In this document: positions 47,645 to 58,010 of the stretch, piece after piece | How the letters are laid out: each line of letters opens with the position of its first letter | Position numbering within the stretch: position 1 is the first letter of the stretch | Made by a program: the position numbers and the translations under genes | From: Asterias rubens | Lineage: Eukaryota; Echinodermata; Asteroidea; Forcipulatida; Asteriidae | Length of the DNA: 64,000 nucleotides | Direction of reading: 5' to 3' | Assembly (NCBI RefSeq): GCF_902459465.1 | Contig: NC_047065.1 | Location: forward strand, 1,856,309-1,920,308 | Notes under the pieces: model-generated | The model's input: the letters and a program-made list of their open reading frames with translations, nothing else | Databases searched by the model: none | Told to the model about the DNA's origin: nothing

Positions 47645-49518
47645 TCAAAGTGTGGCCAGTATCCGAGAGAATGAAATAAACAACACTATGAGCGTCTGTC
47701 CAATGCCGCACACCATGGCATAAAAAGGAAACATTGTGAACTCTGAAGTCTTAAATAATCCAGCTATTATTGCACCTGTAAGAAAGGCAAATGAAAAAGT
47801 GCAATAATTAGTCAAATCATGGTAAAGTTACAACAGGGAGAAGGAGCTGGGTTAGGAGGGAGGGTTAGTGGTCAAACTTCTCTCTTTTTTGGGGAGGGGG
47901 GGGGGAGGGGTATGCTGCAAAGGGGCCACCATGTATGGCATCTTGTGGCTACAGTTCCCTGTCAAGACTAAACTAAACCAAACTAAACAGATAGGAAAAT
48001 GAAGTGGAACGAAACTCACTTGTGACAATTCCTCCAGTGATTGGTCCAACAAAGCCCATAACCAGAATCAACAGTGAGTAGAGTCGTCCAATCTTGTGTT
48101 TACGGAGCGCCATGAAGGCGATGATGGCAGCTCCACAATGAATCAAGAATGAGGAGAATAAATACCACAGGAAGATCTGGTACCACATCTCTGCAATAAG
48201 ATAACAAAATATCAAATATCAAAATCATAATTCATTTCTGTTGCTGTCCAAAACATTCCCACAGTTGCCCGGCTGAGACTGTACATTAGTTGCGATGATC
48301 GCAACCCTTGATCCTCCCCATGGCGGAAGGATTGAGGGTTACGATCATCGCAACTAACAAAACATAATGCACCAAAATTCCGATACAGCTACAAACACTA
48401 TGCGCTTCACACTTGATTGCTTTGGCAGCATAACAGGTTTGATTAGGGGAAGGGCTGTCTCACTTGTGAGGTAGCATGCAATTCATTGCTACTTAAAAAG
48501 TTATTTAAAAAAAATCGTCTCACTTAACATAATTTGTTCATCAACCATTATTTGGCACAACTCATTATCTATTTTGAAAAACAATTAATAGCTCTGGATT
48601 GCAAACCTATCCTTGTTTTCAAGTCATTCCAAACAAAAGTCAAATGAACTATTGTAAAAATGTAAACATGATTTGGAAGAAAATAAGGTAAATTGGTATA
48701 CACATAATGAATGTTTATGAGTGCAATGGTGCGAATATGTTCATGAGTTGAAAGATGGAATGTTCTATTCAACGAGGCGGAGCCGAGTTGAATGGAACAT
48801 TCCAGCTTTCAACGAATGAACATATTCGCACCATTGCACGAATGAAAAACATTCATTATTTGTTTTATATAACATCCAAGTAGAACCTTGTAATTTTGAT
48901 TGAAAGATACAACTTTCAAAACAAACAATTTCAACTGTAGAAGCCGAATGCTAGTAATTTTACTATGCCTTCTTGCAGAACACCTGCTGCGTTACCAAAG
49001 ACACGCGCACGCAGTGATGTTTTTACTCAGCTTTTTCGTTCCATCCGAAAAGTACCATTGCACGCTGCCAGCGTGCAATGGTACTTTTCGGATGGAACGA
49101 AAAAGCACGGTGAGTGACTCAGCGTGCAATGGTACTTTTATTTGCTATCACGTGACGGACAATCCTCCAATCAAATGGCAAGGATCTGCTTGGGTGTTAT
49201 ATAATAAAGGACAACACAACAGCCAGCCGGCCACCAGTTTACATCTGTACTAATTTACTTTGTTTGAACGTTGTACTAATTTGGTACACCTATACTTGTC
49301 AAAGCCTGTTCAGCATTTACTTCTAGAAATTATAAGGCTCCCCTGGGCCCTGCTCACAGGGGAGCCTTATAATAGTTTCTAAAAGAATTCAGCATTATTA
49401 TATATTGCAATGGGCAAATTTGAATAAAGAATTACAATGTTCAATTACCAATCCAGTTCTCTAAAGGCGGCGAATCCAAGCTGATTACGCTGCTAAAACT
49501 TGGAAAGTTGATTCCCAT
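47645..49518 (-). CDS. TMEM170: TMEM170 family membrane protein
   Basis: Three minus-strand exons, 49518-49449, 48190-48020 and 47775-47645, join in phase 1 twice and give 123 residues. After a short polar N-terminus (MGINFPSFSSVI) come three hydrophobic segments at about 26-52, 59-88 and 97-122. The family signatures are clear: EMWYQIFLW at the first segment, RKHKIGR before the second, LVMGFVGPITGGIVTSA within it, and GQTL..SFSRILATL at the C-terminus, ending as human TMEM170A does. TMEM170A is an ER and nuclear-envelope protein reported to favour ER sheets. The N-terminus is shorter than in vertebrates and lacks their glycosylation-type NGT/NST sites. Whether it is closer to the 170A or 170B form cannot be decided here; probably it predates that split. 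Confidence 0.92.
48286..48357. repeat. Hairpin in TMEM170 intron 1
   Basis: ttagttgcgatgatcgcaac / ccttgatcctcc pairs with ggaaggattgagg / gttacgatcatcgcaactaa around ccatgg. Arms of about 31 nt. Related ends (ggagggttacgttatcgcaa) appear at 53193. Confidence 0.8.
48706..48857. repeat. Long imperfect inverted repeat in TMEM170 intron 1
   Basis: aatgaatgtttatgagtgca / atggtgcgaatatgttcatg / ttctattcaac pairs with gttgaatggaacattcc / gaacatattcgcaccattgc / aaacattcatt. Arms of about 68 nt around gaggcggagccga. Confidence 0.85.
49030..49106. repeat. Perfect 77-nt palindrome, 38-nt arms
   Basis: gctttttcgttccatccgaa / aagtaccattgcacgctg, one C, then the exact reverse complement. Part of an arm (agcgtgcaatggtacttt) recurs at 49120-49138. 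Intron 1 of TMEM170. Confidence 0.9.
49323..49381. repeat. Hairpin, about 23-nt arms
   Basis: tagaaattataaggctcccc pairs with ggggagccttataatagttt around ctgggccctgctcaca. Intron 1 of TMEM170, about 70 nt below the first exon. Confidence 0.8.
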
Positions 49519-50085
49519 CTTCTGATCTTCGTGATTATATGGTTGCCACTCAGTGTGGAGACGTTCTGGAAGATTGCAGGAGGAAGGCTTTTGCTTTTGG
49601 TAAATCAGTGGCTCTTGTTAAGGTACCGACTACAACATACTGTAGTGACAGTTTCTACCTCCATGGTGCTACTGACAATGACATTGAGAAGATAGCAGTG
49701 CAAAGTGTTTACGGCTAGTTGGCCGGCCAGTCCTCCACTTCCCCTTTGCCTTTAACTTGCTGATAGAAGATGACACTTGACAGTTCGACTTTTTGGTTGA
49801 GTTTCGGCTGTTGATTAATTGGTGCTAAATAAACATAAATTCTAACTGGTTGGCAATGTACTCTTTAGCATCTTTACAACTCTTCATGACTTCACATCGT
49901 CGCTAATATAATTAATTAGAGGTTTAGAAATGATGAGAAATCGCCCTACAGTCTTCACCCGACCTGCCAAACTCACTAACTCAACAGAATTATAAATCAT
50001 AAGACTGGTAGCCAACTATTTATGTGACTTAATAAGTATGCCGTCGTCTGGGTACTTGACTCAATCATTGCACCCGGAAAACTGT

Positions 50086-50267
50086 AGAGGGCGCTAGACA
50101 AAATATTCCAAATGTTTCAGTCGTCAAAGAGGGCGCTATAACCAATTTATTTTAATTTCTACATGACAACAGAGGGCGCTGTAAAAAGGTTTGTCAACGC
50201 AAAAACTATAGAGGGCGCTATAAAAATTCTCTGCAAACTTTCGGGAATGAAACAATAGAGGGCGCTA
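50086..50267 (+). promoter_or_regulatory. Five spaced AGAGGGCGCT motifs upstream of TMEM170
   Basis: AGAGGGCGCT occurs at 50086, 50128, 50171, 50210 and 50257, always on the plus strand; four copies go on with A. The spacing is 42, 43, 39 and 47 bp while the DNA between them differs. The 10-mer matches the core of the animal CTCF consensus (AGGGGGCGCTA). Function is inferred only. Confidence 0.45.
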
Positions 50268-50973
50268 TTATAAATTTACCATAAAATTGATCATCAAAAT
50301 TAATCATCAAAATTGTATTTAAATTATTGGTCCTTTTAGGTTTTGGGAAAGTCCATTTTATACAAACTATTTTGAATGGAAACATACATTCATAACAAAA
50401 ACTGACAAAAGACTCTTGTTTTCATTACATAGTTTTAATATTTTTAAAGATTACTCATAATTTTAATGAAAAAATAACATGAAGATAGAATTTTGGATTG
50501 ATCATTGCATTCGGCAATTCTGAGGTTCACATCAAAGAGAAATAAAAATGATGTACCTCAAAGGTAAACAAAACTGTGCACCCCCACCCCAAAACAAAAA
50601 AGTACTACAACTTTAAAAGTTAAACATTTGGCTCTGAAAGTCTGTTCTCTACCTTTTACAGTATAAAAGTAAATCTTTCTTGAGAAAGCTAACAGAAAAA
50701 GTAATTGGTGTATCATTTAGGCAAAAACTGCCCATTCACCCATCTTATTTTCTAATTAACAAATTTTACTCTGAAAGTCACCAATTAATCATTACTTAAA
50801 TTCCACACATTTACAGTTTAAAAGTTTTAATTCACCGTAACTGATCTTTCAGAATTCTTTTCTGTGTAGAACTAGATATCAAACTCAATAATAATTGAAA
50901 AACAATGTTAAATTTAAATATACAAGTAGATAAGTCCTAATTCTTAGTTTTGTGCGCATGCATAAAGTTATGC

Positions 50974-51335
50974 TTAAAGGCTCTGGACACCTTTGGTAAT
51001 TTTCAAAGACCAGTATTCTCACTTGGTGTACTATCCCAACATATGCATACAATAACAAACCTGTGAAAATTTGTGCTCAAGCAGTCATCGGAGTTGCAAG
51101 AAATTAATGAAAGAAAAAACACCCTTGTTGCACAACTTTGTGTGCTTTCAGATGCATAAGGCTTCTTTTATTAAGTGAGAAAAATCCCTCTTTCACAAAA
51201 ACTATGTTACTCCAGAGGGAGCCGTTTTTTTCACAATGTTTTAAACTATCGACAGCTCTCCACTGCATGTCACCAAAGAAGGTTTTATGCTTACAACTAT
51301 TTTGAGTAATTACCGATAGTGTCCAGTGCTTTTAA
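50974..51335 (-). repeat. Family A TIR element
   Basis: Starts ttaaaggctctggacacctt and ends accgatagtgtccagtgctt. It has the usual ccagtattctcacttggtgt and gagggagccgtt blocks. Confidence 0.8.
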
Positions 51336-51751
51336 TAGGTTTAAAATACATTGTCCCGACACCATACAGTCATCTTTTTCAGTCCCCCTTTTAAAAACAT
51401 TTGACCCTAAAATGCCCAGCTTTTTGAGCTTTTTTTGAAATTCCGTATAAAACAAAAAGTATTAAGTCTTTCTCACCAAACAACATGTATCTTGCTGATT
51501 TGTGTTGCCTTGGTCATCCAAAAGTCATAAGTATTTCTTGAGTGATAATGCTCTCTCATGATAACATGTTGATATGGGTTCTGCATGTTCTACTTATGAC
51601 ACTTGTGGAATTCATAAAATGTACGACATTGGCAGTGAAAGTTAAGAACAAAAAAAGACATTGGGATGCCTAAACCTGTAAATAAAAGCACCTCAAAGTT
51701 GACAAATATTTGTACCAACATGAAATAATTATTGGTAGTTTGAGGGGAAAC

Positions 51752-51757
51752 TTTATT
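51752..51757 (-). terminator. Candidate poly(A) signal of LYRM4
   Basis: AATAAA on the minus strand (TTTATT on plus), about 390 nt after the TAG at 52149. No nearer canonical hexamer was seen. Confidence 0.35.
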
Positions 51758-52148
51758 CCACAAGCCTCTTTAAGACTTTTGTCATGGTCAGCCATTTTGT
51801 TTTTACCCCCATTCAAACCAATGTAACCGCACTGAGGCTTGAGTGACAACGAATGAAAAACTATCTTCATCTTGTATTCCCTGTTTTGTGTAGTTCTCAA
51901 TCGTGACAGTTAACTTCTTCCCTGACATAACACAATGTCATGTGATTGTCATGTGATGAGCCATCTTGGGTTTGGCCTTAAGACAGACTGGTCAAGCAAA
52001 TGAAAATACATTTTTGAGGGGAAACAGAGTACTTCAGTTACTGAAGAAACATCATAAAGCTAAATCTTCTGAGGACAAGTCTTAGGCAGCTGACAGTGAA
52101 CATAATAACCCATGTTGTTTGTACCGTCTGTTAATCTTATGAATCTTG

Positions 52149-54544
52149 CTATCTTTTCTGCTCTTCAATCACCAATCTTGGGTCTGTGTAAAGTTGACTG
52201 AGAACAACCTGTGCACATGGAAAGAGAAAATGAAAGAGACCTTTAGAATTGCAAAAAGTCGCCACTACAAAGTAATCCCCCAAAAGGTTACTCTTAGCTG
52301 AGAGCTGATCTTAAAGCTGAATGAATCACAAGTGGTTTGTACTCGAATTTTTTATTTTTTATAATTATCATAATAGTAATACTATAAAAAATAAAATTAG
52401 AACATATCCACCATGCTAGGCGATCAAGGAGCATATGTTTTAGACACGATAATTTATTGCAAATCATCAAAATTATGACTGACCAGTTTTGTCCTAGCTG
52501 TGAGAAGCATTTATTTGGGTTTTTTTGCGAGTGAGCTTTGCTGCCCCCTAACCATGAGCCTCCATTGACGTTGTTGGTCACACTGATCAGAAATGACTCA
52601 ACTCCAAACCCTGAGTCTGCCTGCCTGTTGCTTCAGTTGTGAGTCAACAGATGAAATTAAAATCTAATGGCACTGGTAAAGAATAGCTGCAGTATATCCA
52701 ATTCCACAATCAAATCTAGCAGATGAAAGAATATTTTTTTGATGATTTGTACTTTTAATTGCGATTTTGTTTCCACAAAAATCTGCCACATATCTTCTGC
52801 ATACGCTTTAAGATCAGAAGTGGGTCGATGAATATGCTTGGGGCTACTTGCAAGAAAGATGATTGCGTTCTGTTCTATTAATGACATTTGACTCTTTTTT
52901 TTAACTTACCTGTCTTTTCATAATTTCTAGATTCTTTTCTGCCTTTTGGATGAATGCTTTGATTTCTACTTCATCCGTTAGCGTCTTGTTCTCTCTGAAG
53001 GCATCCTTTGTTCTCCGTAAAGCATACTCCCTGTAAAGGGTATATAAAAAGGGTGTAATCAATCACATCCACCAAGTGCTGTTAGATGGAAAATCTTTTA
53101 ATGTATCAATCAATTTTAAAAATTGCACTAAACAGAGTATACAAACAAATTGTGTAAATATATTCACCTAGTTATGATTATGGCCGCCGGGAGGAGGGTT
53201 ACGTTATCGCAACTAGGGAGAGGAGACTCTTTGCTTGGCAAATAAAACTACAATTTTTGTATTTAGGGACTGTTTACATCGCGCACAGAGAGGCAAAAGA
53301 TTTGCCACGATTTTAGGGACACCTTAAAAACAGGATCCCCTACGGTATTTGAGTCTTGCGGTCGCACTAAATACCGACAACTCACGACTCCTCACAACAA
53401 TTCACGACAACAATTTTTAAATGCACTTTAACAAAACATTTGAACATAAGTCAACCGTAAAATATATGCACAAGAGTCATATGCATCTAAATCACTTTTA
53501 AACTTTTGAAAATGTTGTTCTTATAACTGTAAAAAAGGTGTTTTTTACCCCGACTTTATATTCGCCATGTTGTCTTTCGACATACTTGGACGATTCTATT
53601 ACACCGCAGGGAGCATGGGTAATTTCTGAGGGATGAGTTGTATTTTTTTCTGTTTGGTTTTAGCTGCTGTTTTTTTCATATTTGTTAGTAACTAAACCGA
53701 CACTCTGGAATTCAATAAAAGGGAAGATTTAAATATAATATTTTTTAAAACTCTATGGGGACTATGACTGAGAGGCACATAAAATGGTTAATAATCATCT
53801 TGCATATTTTATCACCCCTGCGGTGTAATGGAATCGTCCAAGTACGTCGAAAGACAACATGGCGGATATTTCCGTTCGTTACTGAATTCGGGGTAAAAAA
53901 CACTTTTTGTTCACTTAAAAATACAATTTTTTCAAGTTTGAAAGTGATTTGGGTGCATATGACTCTTGTGCATATATTTACTGGTTGACTTATGTTAAAA
54001 TGTTCTGTTAAAGTGCATTTAAAAAAAAATTCTCGTGAGTTGTCGTGAGCTGAGGGGTCGTGAGTTGTCGGTATTTAGTGCGACCCGAGTCTTGAGGAAG
54101 TTGAGTGTAACTCACTCAAAATAGTGATGAACCATTGTATGTATGTATATTAAATAATAAAAGTCATGAATTGAAAGTAAGTAATCCATGATAAACAAAC
54201 GATAAACAACTTGATACATGGAGGTACATAGTAAATATTGCTTGCTGAAAAAACTATCCAAATAGTAAATACATGCAAAATAAGTCCGTGCTCTATTTAT
54301 TCTACCTCCATGATGATCCGCCCTTTGGCAAAGGGCAGATCATCATATTTTGAATGAATTATGTAACCGTGATTTCATTATAAATAAGTCACGAAATAAC
54401 CACTATTAAAATTCTTTCCAAACAGAAACTCAGTCGCAATAGCGTAGACAAGACTTACCTATAGTTGTATCCAGTAAATTTGTGAGATTCTTTCAGCATT
54501 TGTCGATAAAGAGTAAGAACTGTGGATCTCGTTGCACTTGCCAT
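52149..54544 (-). CDS. LYRM4: LYR motif-containing protein 4 (ISD11)
   Basis: Three minus-strand exons, 54544-54459, 53030-52910 and 52208-52149, join in phase and encode 88 residues; the human protein has 91. The start lies in an ideal Kozak context (gccaccATGg). The LYR tripeptide is at residues 12-14 (TVLTLYRQMLKES), followed by FTGYNYR, the basic helix REYALRRTKDAFRENK and the C-terminal QLYTDPRLVIEE, all matching LYRM4. The protein is a mitochondrial-matrix partner of the cysteine desulfurase NFS1. It stabilises NFS1 and binds acyl-carrier protein through the LYR helices, and it is needed for iron-sulfur cluster assembly. All introns have GT-AG ends. Intron 1 (53031-54458) holds a large inverted repeat. 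No sign of a pseudogene. Confidence 0.95.
53361..54084. repeat. Large inverted repeat in LYRM4 intron 1
   Basis: The left arm 53361-53611 begins gtcgcactaaataccgacaa and ends ttctattacaccgcaggg. The right arm 53816-54084 is its imperfect reverse complement (ccctgcggtgtaatgga to ttgtcggtatttagtgcgac). Matching inner blocks include tgttgtctttcgac / gtcgaaagacaaca and aagagtcatatgca / tgcatatgactctt. Spacer about 204 bp. Foldback transposon-like; no coding capacity seen. Confidence 0.85.
54312..54343. repeat. Short hairpin in LYRM4 intron 1
   Basis: gatgatccgccctttg pairs with caaagggcagatcatc, one mismatch. It follows acctccatg, a motif that also ends repeats near 49649, 54770 and 61096. Confidence 0.7.
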
Positions 54545-56021
54545 GGTGGCTGCCATCTTGTGTAAGTCACAAACTCGTGCCCAGCATTTCTTCTGTCAAC
54601 TATAGGCACGATGTTAGGCAACAAAGTTCAAGGAAATTTGAGATCGAGGTTAAAACTAAGTTTTGCGTATTAATGTCCTCCCTTAAAATTCCCCCTATTT
54701 ATTGCGTGTTTTGAAGCCCAAACTTTCTAACAATACTATAAACTTAGTTTTAACATAGAGGTAGATTTCTACCTCCATGGTTTTAATGACAAACCTCACC
54801 TTATAGCATTCAAGTTCCAGCTATAGGGAACCATGAGATATAGGCCCAAGAATTGAAAGAGTAAAATAATAATATTTCAGAAATATTTTCAGTAATTTTT
54901 ATTATTCAGAACTTTCCGACAATTTTTACAAAACATTCTTTTAGCAAACAGCCAAACAGGTAATACGGTGGGACTATGAATTATGAAGGAACTGACCTAT
55001 AGAATAAATGGGACAATGACACATAACTGGGAAGTGGGGCGAGGGGTTTTATTCTTTAGAGCCAGGGGGGGGGGGGGGGTAATAAAGAGACGTGTCTCAG
55101 ACAATTTAAGTCCTCTGAAATAATAAAACTTCAAAACACACATTTCAATAAACATAATTTGTTGTTGTTTTTATTTTGCTACATGATTCAAACTTACACT
55201 GTAAATTGTCACTTCCATAATTTACCTTTTTGACAAATTCTTTCAAATGTAAAACCAATGACAAGCATTTTCCTGATCATCACTCATAGAAACATAATTT
55301 TTAATTTATCTGGCCAAGTCAAGCATTAGCATGCAAGCTTTAAAAGTTGGTGAAGTAAAACTAGTATATTAATTCAAGTAAAAATTTGATGTTGACCTTT
55401 TAACTGCACACATGAATTAAATATATGTATTTTATCATTTTTCAAGTTTTCATGATAATGTTAACCAGCTTGACATGAAACATTTTTACATAATTGTTTT
55501 GGGGGACTAGCAAAAACATTTCCCCATATTTCAGGTTTCTATCATCTTTTTAGCAAACTGAGAAAATGTCATCAAATTTTGCAATTTTATTTTAAGGTAA
55601 AATATACAAAAATATTGATGAGTTGCTTTTTTTATTATTTTTATGCCAGCCTTTTTTTCTATGTACTGACTGGTACAATCTAAAAAATCAACAGTGTTTT
55701 TGCAGGTCTTCAAATAATATTTTCAGCACAGCCTTCTGAACCACAAGGTTGTTAAAGTCTGTATCATCATTTAAGAAAGTATAACAAGCCTTTAAGATTA
55801 ATACTAGTATTTCCGCAATAATCTTAAACAAATCCATGCATAAAAAATCCCAAACCGTTGATTAGATTTTTCCTTTGAATTTTGTACAAGCCGAAAAACA
55901 AAAAACCCTGTGCAATAAAATATAAAAGAAAGGTATTCAAATTAAAGTGTACAAGAAAGAACAATAGTTTACAAAAACTTGTCAAGTATTAGGACTGATG
56001 ATTACACACTGATAATTTTGA

Positions 56022-56210
56022 CTTGGTCGTCATAGTTCCGAGATAATAATGAAAGAAAAAACACCCTTGTATTACACGAAGATATGTGCTTTCAGATGCT
56101 TGATTTTGGGACCTCAAAATCAAATCTGATGGTCTCAAAATATTTGTGGAATATTACGTTCCTTCAGAGGGAGCCGTTTCTCACAACGTTTTATACTATT
56201 ACTTTAGGAA
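56022..56210 (-). repeat. Family A fragment
   Basis: Internal family blocks only (gagataataatgaaagaaaa, cacccttg, gtgctttcagatgcttgatt, gagggagccgtttctcacaa); both ends are missing. Confidence 0.65.
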
Positions 56211-56282
56211 TAACCATTTTCAGTGAGTGTCACAAAACAAAACTGATAATGTGTGATAAGTAAACAAACCCAGTAAAATAAA

Positions 56283-56570
56283 GTCCGTCCCTAGGGCTAA
56301 TATGGCTCATCAGCCCAGTGTTTATATCCGGATTCCTGGGCATTAGATTACTGAAAATATTCTATTCCCCCTCGACAGAATGCCAGTCCATCACAGGTTA
56401 CTCCCCAGCTCTCACCGGTACCCATTTGTACTACACGGTGGAGTGAAGCAATTATTAGAAAGTTTATTGCTTAAGAACACAAGTGTCACGACTGACCAGG
56501 CCAGGATTCGAACCCACATTCTGTAAATCACAGAACCGCCCTAGACCCCTAAGCCAAGACACCCCACAAA
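56283..56570 (-). mobile_element. tRNA-derived SINE
   Basis: On the minus strand the head reads tgtcttggcttaggggtcta (A-box region) and gggttcgaatcctggcctgg (B box). The body then contains gtacccatttgtac-like text and a long tail with ggattcctggg. Tail at 56283. Confidence 0.65.
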
Positions 56571-57496
56571 TAAGACAGAGGGAAATTGCAGAATAATAAT
56601 TACAAGTTTCATTATTAATGGCATTGCTTGCAAGAAAACTACTGAATATCACAAGTGCTTATAACTGTTGATACAAAAAAGGCTGTCATTAAACTCAGGC
56701 ATGCAACTGCCGGTTGAAAAAAAAGAGGAAAATTTTCAAAGGCACAATGCAAGTGCGGAGCGAGGCAGCCGAAACGCCACGGGACATGATACCCACAATG
56801 GTACCCTAGAAAATAATGAGGTTTATTATGCTCTTAGGTGCATTTTTAGCATGTACTAGGCTTATTTTACATGATTGTAGTTGTACACTGTTAATGCCAG
56901 GCATAATTAGGCTAAAAAAAAAAAAAACAGGAATTTTTTTTATTTATTTTTTTTTTACGTTTTTTTTTTCTTCTTTTTTCACATTTAAAAAAAATAAAAA
57001 CGCGGAATTCCGCGGAAACGCGGAAGAGTTGCATGCCTGTAAACTGGAGCTATTTGTCTGATTGCAAATTACCCTCAAACACAACTTACTCTAATCCTAT
57101 CCAAATTAAATTTGGACGGAAAACAATATTTTGTCAGATTTTACGAAATAAACATCCAAAGCAAATCAAATCACCAAAAAGTGTGAAGAATTTCGTTAGA
57201 AATATCTAAATTCTGAGATAGAATAAAGTCCAAGGCTTATTTTTATTAATTAATAACTAAATTAATTTCATCGAGCACAACTGCTGAGCTGAGCTTGCCA
57301 TTGATTATTAAACCATTACTAGAACTGTTAGCAGAGAAAATAAGTTTTACACTAATACAAAAATAAATAAAACTGATGGTGATTTCACACCAAATTAACA
57401 TTACTTATCATTTTTTTAGAGGAGAAGAATAGAAAGTTGGGATTAGGTTTCCTACAATCTACAAGACCCAGTGGATGGGTGGAGAGGAGTATTAGA

Positions 57497-57995
57497 AGCC
57501 CTTTTCACACTAACTCTATTCCCAGAGTTGCCCCCTGGTGAATAACGACCAGCCTTTTCACACAATGCTCGCTTTACCCCAGTCTGCCCCGGCAAATTGG
57601 CATACCCTGAGGAGTAGTCATCCCGGAGAGGGAGTAAGTAGTAAAACCATGAGGTATTCTTGAAACGTGCAACCAGAACCCCGTGAGTTAAGGACACACT
57701 ACTCTAATCCCAGGGTTGCCCCCTGGTGAATAACAACCAGCCTTTTCACACAATGCTCGCTTTACCCCAGTCTGCCCCGGCAAATTGGCATACCCTGAGG
57801 AGTAGTCATCCCGGAGAGGGAGTAAGTAGTAAAACCATGAGGTATTCTTGAAACGTGCAACCAGAACCCTGTGATATAAGGACACAGTGTGAAAGTGCGC
57901 TGGAGGATTTATATAAACTGTGGCGTCAAACAAAATCCTGGGGCCTCCCCAGGGTTGTATTCCCCAGGGATAAGAGATCCAGTGTGAAAAGGGCT
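57497..57995. mobile_element. TIR element with an internal 188-bp tandem duplication
   Basis: AGCCCTTTTCACACT at 57497-57511 has its exact inverted copy at 57981-57995. Between them a unit starting at 57521 (cccag(a/g)gttgccccctgg) repeats at 57709, period 188, and the copies are almost identical (both contain cccggagagggagtaagtag). The near identity points to a recent duplication. Ends 15 nt below the PEDS1 stop. Confidence 0.85.
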
Positions 57996-58010
57996 TTAAA
58001 ATAAATGAAG

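Larger units (their letters stand above)
49519..52148. other. Region between TMEM170 and LYRM4
   Basis: Holds the TMEM170 upstream region, five AGAGGGCGCT motifs (50086-50267), a family A element (50974-51335) and the LYRM4 3' UTR (about 51750-52148). The rest is AT-rich and shows no exon on either strand. Confidence 0.6.
54545..58010. other. Intergenic region between LYRM4 and PEDS1
   Basis: AT-rich, with a G tract at 55061-55079, a family A fragment at 56022-56210, a SINE-like unit at 56283-56570, A/T runs near 56920-57000 and a TIR element with internal duplication at 57497-57995. No gene seen. The PEDS1 3' UTR lies at its right end and appears to run into that TIR element. Confidence 0.6.

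Noticed and set aside
48900-49253. 117-codon plus-strand ORF
   Set aside because: It runs through a perfect palindrome in intron 1 of TMEM170 and has no family resemblance.
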